A stretch of DNA of 26,855 nt, from IMG/VR virus record IMGVR_UViG_3300011252_000306, positions 1 to 26,855 of that record. One strand, written 5' to 3'. Made by a program: the position numbers and the translations under genes. Position 1 is the stretch's first letter. The number at the start of each line of letters is the position of its first letter. Below, one piece after another: positions 5,006-14,100 of this stretch. Origin of the DNA: a virus. Below the pieces are notes generated by a model. It searched no databases. It was given only the letters and a program-made list of their open reading frames with translations, and was not told where the DNA came from.

Positions 5006-7831
5006 ATGGACGCTTTATCATTTTTGAGGGAGGCATTAGCGGAGGGTAACTTCTATTGCCTGCTCGCGTTGAAAGACGGGGGAAAAGAAAAAGAAAATCG
5101 CCGGCAGGTATTTTTTAATAGTAGGGAGAAGTTGGTAGACGCCGCTGCAATATGGGATTCACGGGGGTGGGATACTTTCTTTGCGTTAGGATCTTTCGCA
5201 GACGCAGGTAGTCGAACCGCTGAGGAAGTACAGAACGTAAAATCGTTTTTTATAGACTTAGATATTGGGGACGACCCTAAAAAATACGCTACCCGAGATG
5301 AGGCTATAGCCGACCTACGTGCTTTCTGTAAGCAGTTTGATTTACCAAAACCTACTGTAGTTAATTCGGGTTACGGGGTACATGTTTATTGGATGCTCAA
5401 AGAACACGTACCTATGCACGATTGGTCATGCGCGGCTGCACAGTTTAAGAAAGTAATGTCGGAATATGGCCTACGTGCCGACCCTGCTGTAACTGCTGAT
5501 TGCGCCCGAGTACTTCGTATACCACTGACGCACAACCACAAACAAGATACACCCAAAGAAGTTACTGTGGCTATGCAGGGGGGTTTGGTTGACTTTGAAA
5601 CGTTCATTAGTAAGTTAGGCTTGGATTCGATACCTGTTCCTACTAAAGTTGAACAAGATGCGGCAAGTGCGTTTCTCGACGCGATAATACGTAATAAAGA
5701 AAGTAGTTTTAGAACTATACTTGAGAAGACGGCGGAAGGCAGGGGGTGTAGGCAGTTAGAGATAATCGTCACTGACCAAGAAAATACCAGCGAACCGATG
5801 TGGCGAGCTGGGTTGTCTATCGCTAAGTTCTGCGCCGACGGCAGAAAAGCTGCGAAGATAATATCTCATAAACATCCTGAGTACGACGAAGGGGATACCG
5901 CAGAGAAGTTCGACCGGATAAAGGGGCCGTACCTGTGCAGCACGTTCGATTCTAATTACGAGGGAGTATGCACCGACTGCCCTAACTGGGGGAAGGTAAA
6001 GTCTCCTATATCGTTAGGTTCGCGGGTTAAGGAGGCGGCTCCTAATGAAGTTATTGAGACCGCGACTAACTTACCCAACGCACCTAAACTTAATTATGTA
6101 ATCCCACAATACCCGAAACCTTACTTCCGAGGGGCTAACGGAGGAGTGTATATGCGCTCATCTAACGCTGACGGGGATGTGGAGGAAGAACTGATATACC
6201 ACAATGATCTTTACGTAACGCAGCGTATAAAAGACCCTGAGACTGGCGAGGTTGTCGCTATGCGACTACATAAGCCCCAAGACGGTGTTTCAGAATTTAC
6301 GATCCCACTAATGTCGGTCACTTCTCGTGAAGAGTTCCGTAAGGAGATGTCTAAACAAGGAGTAGCTGTACCGAAAGTGGATAAAATAATGCAGTACGTA
6401 CTATCGTGGGTAAACGAACTACAGGCGACACAAAAAGTGATAGATGCACATAGGCAGTTTGGTTGGACTGACGCAGAAAACAACAACTACGATACATTTA
6501 TTTGGGGCAACACTACGATAGAAGCTAACAGCATATCGTTTAACCCGCCATCGACGCAGACCGCCGGACTATTCCCCGCAATGGAGCCGAAAGGTTCGTT
6601 ACAGGGGTGGAAAGATTGTGTGAATTTCTATAACCGCGACGGGTTGGAGTTACACCAATACGTTGTAGGTACAGCGTTCGGCTCGATACTTATGCCGTTC
6701 TTCGGACGCGAGAAATGCGCGGCGCTGCATATCCACAGTAAAGGAACTGGGCACGGTAAGACTACGGCGTTGCACGCAGCGGCTACAGTGTGGGGGAGTC
6801 CTGAAGCATTAGTTATTGAGAAGACTGACACCCACAATACTAAGATGAACAGGGGCGAGATATACCACAACCTACCTCTGTATATGGATGAACTGACTAA
6901 CGAGAGTGGGGATAAACTTTCAGACTTAGTGTACCAGCTAACCACAGGTAAGCAGCGCAACCGAATGGTGGGTTCGGTGAACGCCGAACGTTTTAGGGGG
7001 CTACCTTGGCAGCTTCTAGCTGTTACCACAGGTAACACAAGTATTATCGAAGTCATTAGCATGCTCAAGAACTCCCCGATGGCCGAAGCGCAACGTATGC
7101 TGGAGTGTCACTGTAAGAAATCAATCTTTGCAAAGGAAGAGACGGACAAATTCAATGCCGCGTTGGGGGATAATTATGGGCAGGCAGCTATCCCGTACGT
7201 GCAGTACATAATGAATAACGTAGACGCCGTTGCCAAGTTGTGCATAGACGTACGGAAACGGATTGACGCCCTAGCTAAACTAGAGAACATCAATAGGTTC
7301 TGGTCTATCCATGCTGCCGCGACTATCAGCGGGCTACTTATCGCCAAGAAGGTTGGGTTGATAGACTACGATATAACCAAAACACAGAAGTTTATTGTTG
7401 GTGTTATCGAGGCCAATAAAGCTAATACCATTGATATGACCACTGATGTGGAACAACTCGTCACGGAATACCTCCTAGAACATTGGGGTAAATTTTTGAA
7501 GATAAAAAGCACCGACGACCTTCGTAAGGGTAATGGCAACGGGTTAGACCAACTAGTCATTCCTGAGATGATGCCCTCGCAAGACGTGTTCGGTAGGTAC
7601 GAGACTGACTTAAACAAGGTGTTTATCGTACCCAAATATCTGAAGAAGTGGTGTGGTAAGCAGCAGGTCAACTACGCGGAGTTCTTAAAGGAGCTGAAGT
7701 CTAAGTTAGGGGCGGAGACACTCAGAAAACGTATTATGAAAGGTACCCCCGCACAGGTGTTAGCGCAGCCGGTAATAACATTTATCATTAAGCTAGACGT
7801 TGAGCAGGCCAGTGAATCAGGGGATTCGTAG
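5006..7831 (+). CDS. Primase-helicase: AEP/PrimPol-like N-terminus with DUF927-like ATPase
   Basis: Large replication protein (941 aa). The N-terminus has the three signatures of archaeo-eukaryotic primases: F-F-I-D-L-D (81-86, metal-binding acids), N-S-G-Y-G-V-H (120-126), and R-V-L-R-I-P-L-T-H-N-H-K (168-179). A cysteine group at C311, C322 and C325 may bind metal and separates primase from helicase. The second half contains Walker A G-T-G-H-G-K-T (580-586) and Walker B Y-M-D-E-L (626-630) in a DUF927-like helicase/ATPase setting. It should make primers and unwind DNA, a one-protein initiator of replication. GGGGGG lies 3 bases before the ATG. Catalytic activity is inferred from the motifs; the exact order of the metal ligands was not modelled. 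Confidence 0.9.
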   Translation: MDALSFLREALAEGNFYCLLALKDGGKEKENRRQVFFNSREKLVDAAAIWDSRGWDTFFALGSFADAGSRTAEEVQNVKSFFIDLDIGDDPKKYATRDEAIADLRAFCKQFDLPKPTVVNSGYGVHVYWMLKEHVPMHDWSCAAAQFKKVMSEYGLRADPAVTADCARVLRIPLTHNHKQDTPKEVTVAMQGGLVDFETFISKLGLDSIPVPTKVEQDAASAFLDAIIRNKESSFRTILEKTAEGRGCRQLEIIVTDQENTSEPMWRAGLSIAKFCADGRKAAKIISHKHPEYDEGDTAEKFDRIKGPYLCSTFDSNYEGVCTDCPNWGKVKSPISLGSRVKEAAPNEVIETATNLPNAPKLNYVIPQYPKPYFRGANGGVYMRSSNADGDVEEELIYHNDLYVTQRIKDPETGEVVAMRLHKPQDGVSEFTIPLMSVTSREEFRKEMSKQGVAVPKVDKIMQYVLSWVNELQATQKVIDAHRQFGWTDAENNNYDTFIWGNTTIEANSISFNPPSTQTAGLFPAMEPKGSLQGWKDCVNFYNRDGLELHQYVVGTAFGSILMPFFGREKCAALHIHSKGTGHGKTTALHAAATVWGSPEALVIEKTDTHNTKMNRGEIYHNLPLYMDELTNESGDKLSDLVYQLTTGKQRNRMVGSVNAERFRGLPWQLLAVTTGNTSIIEVISMLKNSPMAEAQRMLECHCKKSIFAKEETDKFNAALGDNYGQAAIPYVQYIMNNVDAVAKLCIDVRKRIDALAKLENINRFWSIHAAATISGLLIAKKVGLIDYDITKTQKFIVGVIEANKANTIDMTTDVEQLVTEYLLEHWGKFLKIKSTDDLRKGNGNGLDQLVIPEMMPSQDVFGRYETDLNKVFIVPKYLKKWCGKQQVNYAEFLKELKSKLGAETLRKRIMKGTPAQVLAQPVITFIIKLDVEQASESGDS

Positions 7832-8039
7832 AACCTTCGATATTAACCCCGATGGGGTTTGGGTAGTAGTGAAGTGGGAGGACTTTGTAGTGGGGTCTTC
7901 CTTCTTCGTACCTTGTATAAATACTAAACGATGTGTACAGCAAGTAAAGGATGTCGTAACCCCCCGCGGCTACGATATTGTTCAAAACGTTACAGTAGAA
8001 AATGATCGTTTGGGGGTTCGCATTTGGCGATTATTGTGA
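7812..8039 (+). CDS. Small conserved phage protein (75 aa)
   Basis: Ends in G-V-R-I-W-R-L-L and contains W-E-D-F-V-V-G-S-S-F-F-V-P (about residues 22-34), a combination I recall from short phage proteins of unknown function (V-G-x-S-F-F-V-P ... G-V-R-x-W-R). The predicted content is beta-rich with one helix. It overlaps the primase-helicase 3' end by 20 bases in another frame. GTG at 7812 is chosen because an AGCAGG-like Shine-Dalgarno sits just upstream; TTG at 7800 would add four residues but has no visible RBS. It is the last gene of the rightward block. Confidence 0.72.
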   Translation: MNQGIRRTFDINPDGVWVVVKWEDFVVGSSFFVPCINTKRCVQQVKDVVTPRGYDIVQNVTVENDRLGVRIWRLL

Positions 8040-8088
8040 TAGATTGGCGTTGATTGTGCAGTTGCAGTCATTCTCCTATGTAAGGCCC

Positions 8089-8130
8089 AGCTACTCCGTC
8101 GGGTATCCCTCCCTACTTGGCGGAGTAGCT
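8089..8130. terminator. Bidirectional terminator candidate at the convergent junction
   Basis: Perfect 10-bp inverted repeat AGCTACTCCG (8089-8098) and CGGAGTAGCT (8121-8130), extendable to 12-13 pairs with G-U wobbles, around a loop of about 16-22 bases. It lies in the 99-base gap where the rightward and leftward blocks meet, the expected place for a two-way terminator. Neither side has a strong T-run, so the hairpin may be a weak terminator or a transcript-end protector. Confidence 0.6.
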
Positions 8131-8138
8131 ACTAAGGG

Positions 8139-11100
8139 TCACAGTCCCGCATCCAGATCCGCTTTTAGCTCCGCTATTGCTTCCCGCATATTCTTGTTGA
8201 TCACTACGCCGTTGTGCATGTTTACGCTAGTAGCCGCGTGCGATTTCAGCGACTTCTTAATAGCCTTACCACTTAACGCTGCGGTTGGGTGTTTGTCGTT
8301 AAACTTGTATATGTCGTCCATAATTTTGTCGGCGGTTTCAAAATCCCCCATTCGCTCTGCTATGTATAACTTCTTCGTGAGACTACTCCGCTTCTCATTC
8401 ACCGCTTTGTCTATGCGTTTGAACAACATGTTTTGTTCTTGCGCCCGAGTATATTCGACCGGAGCGAAACCTAGTATCTGCGCGCCCAAGTCTCCGAGGG
8501 TCATATCGGTGAAGATGGGGTCTCCTCGACGAGTCAATGCTCCGTCGTCTCGGGGGTATCGCACTAAGCCTTTGTACGCGTTACGGACAGCGGCGGGTAA
8601 CATGCTCTCTATACCACGTTCGTAGTTCCCCCTGCTTATGTCCTCCGTGCCGCGATAGATAGATTTCATCGTACTCCCAAAGGGGCCAGCGAGGTAGTGA
8701 AATATCTGCTCTTCTGGGGAGGCTTCAGGGTTATATTTGTTCGTCTGTATAAGTAGTCCTGCTAGTCCTATTCGGGAGGCTACATCTGCACCGAGCATGG
8801 CTGTAGGAACCCCCTTAAATAGCAATTCTGAACTAAGGTGCCTACGTACAGTAGTATCGAAGTCTTCCTCGTCATCGCCTGCGAACAGGTTAAACAATAG
8901 CCGCACTGCGCCGTACATTGGTATACCTTGTGCCCCCGCCATAAGTAGAGAGGTACCCAAAACACCTGCTAATTCCTTACGCGCTATACTTCGGTCTTCT
9001 TTCGACAGACTACTTGTCGCAGCATTAAACGATTGCAGCATGGTGTAATACATCTGCATACCGTAGTTCTTATACATAAGCGCGACGCGCCCAAGGTCGG
9101 TTTGCGCCAAACGAGAACCTGTTTCTGTAACCGCGCCACCGTTTGTTTGTGTCTCTCGGTACAACGCTGTGTCCGCCGCTTCTTGGTACTGTGCGGCACT
9201 GAGTTTCTTCTTAGGGTCGCCCTCACGAAGTCTGTCTAACTCTAACAAATATGCAGAGGTCATGGCTACTTGTCGGTTATAGATTTCGACGTTGTGAAAC
9301 ATGAACGCTGACATCTTAGTGGCTTTGTCCACAAAGGTTTGCGCCCGCCCTGACTGAGTCAACTCAAGTTCATCAGCTAGATAAGATTGGTTCAACCGCC
9401 CACGATCTAAAGCTGCCTGCACAAGGGGCTGTAGCTCTTGCACTCGTTTTTTAGTAGCCTCATCAGGGAACTTTATGTCTGTACGTAACTCAAGTATCCC
9501 CCCCGCATTGGGGGCAAAATAGTTATCAATACTAATTTGTCCCTTAACTGTCATTACGTCCTTGTCTTTACCTAAAGCGCGTAACTGCCGCGTGCTGGTG
9601 CTCGACGTTATTATCCGAGCCGCCTCTCTGATAGCCGTACCTGTCTTTTTGTACCCATACCTAGCACCAAAATATGGCATAACAAACAACGGTATCTGCG
9701 AGGCGTTGACCAATGCAGATGAAGCGTTAAACCCTATCGTATAGAAAAAAGCTAACCGGTTGGCTGCTTGAGACAAATTCTGGTAAGGAGTGGTGGGCTT
9801 TATGCCGAAATCGGTACGTTGTAGGATGCTAGTCGCAGCATTATCGAACCCTTTTAACCTCTCAGCCAATTTAGGGTCTGTCTCCATCTTCTTGTCCATC
9901 ACTTTCTTATATTCGCCAAGTTCAGCGCGTAGGTCTCGTAACGAGTTACCTACTTCAAGACGTGCCACTTGTCGCCCCAAATCATAGGCTTTACGGTTAA
10001 AGGTATACACGGCATCTACTTTATACCCCGGACTGCCTTCACGCGCCTTTAACGATTTGGCGTAGGACGACTCTGGCAAAGCGTCGATATACATGTTGAG
10101 TATCTGGTTAGTCACCGCAGAGTCTACTTGTGCCTGTTCAAGTTGCGTAAGTATGTTTCTCACGAAAGCTGTGGGAGGAACTGCATCTTTTGAGGTGTAG
10201 TCTATCTGCCCATTGTCCCCTATCTCGATCATTAGAGAGCCGTCCTCGTTACGCTCTACAGTAGGGTCATTTTCTAGTTTGGCAATAGCGCGTTCCCGCT
10301 CCTTACGAGTGTTGAACATAAGCACAGTTACCTTGTCCCGCTTAAACGCTCTTTCGTCTCTAGCGGTAGCTTCCAAAACCTCGGCTTTAGTCTCGTACAC
10401 TAGCTTGAAGTTACCTTCACGTAGTAACGGGAAATAAGGTTCCAGACTACGTTTGTCAAATAACTTACGGGTTAGTACATCGCCTAGCTTCTCGCCAGTT
10501 TTAGAGTCTTTAGCGTCGCCCGCCTCTGCCAACACAACGTCCTTTAGTCGGTCGAACAAAGATTTATATTGGTCTCGCATGTCTATGTAGACAGCTTGCC
10601 CTTCTGGGCCGAGTTTGTCCCACTTCTTGCGGAGTTCTTTATATACCGCTAACTTGGCTTCATTTTTTTCGTACTTACTTCTAGGGTTCGAGGGGTCTAC
10701 CTGTTCTGTAGTGCTGGTGTACACTACATCGTTGTACAAATCCTCTTTTTCTGGATGGCTCTTCATCCATGCAGCAGTTCTGTACGACGTAGCTTTCAGC
10801 CGGTCATCTACTTTTTGCAACTCTGCACGCTGTGTCTCTAAGGTTTTGTGTACCTTGTCCGCTAACTTGCCTAACGTTGCGTCTATCTTCTTGGCTTGGT
10901 CGGCTAGTGCTTGACTGCCTAACGCGTCGTACAATATCTTGCCCGCTCTATTTGAAGCGTTGACTACAAAGTCGTAAACCCTGTCCCCGAATCGAGTCTC
11001 CTCACTCCTAGTAAAAGAGTTACCAGTAACTTCTTTAATACCCTCAAGTATCTTGTTGACGTTCTCCTTTGTGCCGGACAACGCCGCGGGTTGGTTCATG

Positions 11101-14100
11101 TTCTCTTTCGTCGCGGCGGTACCAATGTTCGGCGCGGGGTTGAGTATCTGCTGAATCATAGCGTCAACCTGATCACCAGCAGAGCGCCCTTGCGCTAGGG
11201 CTTCAACCGTAATTTTGGACTTGCCCCTTAGTGCGCGAAACCAGTTCCCTATTATGTTAAGGAATCTACGTAAGGCGCTTACGTCTTTTGCGTCGGGGTA
11301 TATGCTATCTAACGCTACGCGGAATTCAGGATTGCCGAACGCTTCAGCGATAAACTCTTGTACGTCTATTGTGCCGTACGCGGTGCCTAGGTTAGGTTTA
11401 GTATCCGCAAATAATTTTTCCAACGCTTTAGTCATCGGATGAGAAGGGTTTCGTAGAGTCTCCAACGTAGCCGCGTGGGATAGTTCGTGTAGTAATGTTT
11501 CAGCCGTTATGTCTACAGGGCTAAGTACTATCGTGTTAGTCATACCCTCAAATGGCCGAGAGATGAAGAACCCTGCGATACTGTCCGCTGAGACGTTCGC
11601 TTCGTTCGCCTTTGCGATCAACGCACGGCGTGCGTCAGGGTCGTTGTATTCCGCCACCCGTACGTCTGTATTACCAGTATAGCGCGACAACAATGTAGCA
11701 ACTTGCCGTAGTCGAGTACTATCTACTGTAGCCCCTAATGCCAACACAGCGTTTTTGAGATCCCCTTTTCTAAGTAGGGCTTCGACGCTAGGATGCACTG
11801 GACGCCCCAATGCCTCGTAGTCCCGACGGTCTAACTTCATCGACAATGGAGTGTCGAACTGGTCGAAGTTGTTGTAGTATTCGTCGTACGTATCTGGATC
11901 GAGTATATCTACCTCACTAGGCAGCTCGAAATCTCTAGTGCGTTTAGTCTGGTCTTCCCGATATTCTTTATCTATTTCGACAGGCTCTACACCAGCTTCT
12001 TTATCGGCTTTAGCCTTATCCCTAGCTTCAGACTCAGCTTCGGTCTTCGCGTCTTGGCGTTTTAGTTGCCCGATACGTTTGTCTAGTTTGCGGACAACGT
12101 CTCCAGACAAGTTTTCTTTAGCCCATTTATACGCGAGCTTCGCATTGTTGCCGCCTTGCTGGGCGTACATAGCATTTAGTTCGGGTATGCTTTCCCCAGT
12201 TTTTTGGTATTTGGGTGTGTTAAATGCTATGTCATACGCCAAAAACTCTAAGGCATCCACTACACGGACACCTTTTCTAAAATAGGCTTGCATGCCCACT
12301 AGTTCTTTTTGGGTCTCCGTAAGAGCCGCTCTAGTGGACTTGCCCGTCCTAGGGTCTTTAGTACTCGCCCTAACCGGCTTTTCGTACGCAGCGGCGTATA
12401 CTTTCTCGATATTGTCGGAGGACACGTCGTTTAGATTAGTGTTAACCAACCCACTACGGACTTTCTCTACCGCGAGTTTTTGCGTTTTCTCCGTACCTAC
12501 GTACTTCGCTGCGATAGTATCTTCCTGCACATCACGTTTCTTCGACGCCGCGGATTTTTGCTTCTGGTCAACTTTTATAGAAACTTGTTTCTGTGCTGGC
12601 TTGACTTGTTTCGCCCCGGGCGAGGTACGAGAGGTCTTAGCACCAGAAGATGTTGTCTTAATTTTAGCAGTTGTTGTCTTGGTTTTAGCAGTTGTTCTTT
12701 TGGCTTTGGTTTGCGCCGCTGCCAACGCCTGTTTTACTTTAGGTACAGACTCCGCTATTACCTCTTGCCCGTTGTCTAACTTGGCGACAAACGCACCTGT
12801 GCCTACCTGCTTTCTATTTTTTATTACTCGCTTCTTAGGGCTGTATTTAACTCCCCCGACTACCTCGTCGCCATCTTTAACGTCGTAGGTGCTGTTCTCG
12901 GCAGTGCCGAACTTAGTCTGGTCTAGTTTTAGTGTACCGTATTCTCTTCTACCTCCTCTTGCAGGTACTGGAGCAGATCCCCCAACATCACCCAGTGGTC
13001 GCTCTTCAAGTGTAGTAGGTTGTCCGGTATCGGCAGTTTGCTCCACCCCTTCTCGCTGGCTATCTCTACCACTTCGAGCGCCAACTCCAACTCTTGTTGT
13101 GTCAGCTCCATCACTGACTCCACTGTCTCTGTCAGATAATCCGACGCTCGCTCTTCCGCCATCAGTAACTTCCTCTGCAACATTGCGTTCTTTTCGAGCA
13201 CGTTTTTCTGGGATTAACGACTCCAAAAGGGTTTGTTTTTCACTTGTAACGTCTGGTTTTCCAACGTCTCCAGACTGGGCAGCAGAGCGCCCTACGTTAA
13301 CAAAAATCCGTATCTTCGCACGTTCCGCAGGTGTTAGTGTTGGCTCCCCCGCACGAGGGCCACGCGCTTTCAGTGCCCGCTCAAACGTTTTTTCTAGCGT
13401 GTTGTAGTTTTTAGTGTCGGTCTCGTCCATGACCTTACGTAATGTAAACTCTCGTAACTGTTCCTGCGCGTTATTGGCACGGGTGTCTTGTAACAGGTTA
13501 AACGACTCTACCTTCGAGGCTTTCTTTACTGCCTCGTTCACCGCCGCCAACTCTTCTTTACTTTGTTTCTTGGGCTGCTCTTTATCTGCTGCCACCATAC
13601 GTTCTATTTCGGCGGTCTCATCAGCGTCTATTAGTTCGTCTATTTCTTGCGTCTCGGCTTGATCTACTAAATCCCCTTGCGCGGGCTTCTTAGCAGGTGC
13701 GTCTTTTTGCCGACGCCCGAACGGTGTGGAGGGAGCCTCTTCTTCGGGGGTACCTACTCTGCGCCGCGTTTGTTCTAGCTCTACAGCGAACATGTCCCCT
13801 TGGTCTTCGTCTAAACGCTCTCGCGCTTCAGCCTGCGCTTTTCGATCTTCTTCTGGATCAGGGAAAACAGTAGGCGGTTCTTCTACGGCAACGTCTTCTT
13901 CTGGTGAAGGAGTACTACGAGACCTCCCGGGTAACATGTCCACTAGAGCCTGAAAGATAAAGCCCGTAGCACCACCGTATCCGGCGGCTTCTTTCGCGTC
14001 GGCGAACAGTACCTTGTCTGGGTTGTACCCTTTTTCGACTACGTTCTGAGCAACGGTTTGGGCAAGTTCTTGTATGGCTTCCACACCACCAGTGGCACTT

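Noticed and set aside
8041-8138. Possible tRNA or regulatory RNA in the convergent gap
   Set aside because: Only a single long-loop hairpin is visible; no cloverleaf or anticodon arm could be folded by eye.
8002-8625. Rightward ORF of 207 codons across the convergent junction
   Set aside because: Mostly antisense to the 2223-residue gene, with no recognisable domain; the candidate hairpin terminator (8089-8130) lies inside it.
12292-13407. Long rightward ORFs opposite the low-complexity part of the 2223-residue gene
   Set aside because: The biased composition of the Lys/Thr and Gly/Asp segments keeps several frames open; products are Ser/Leu/Val-rich without motifs.
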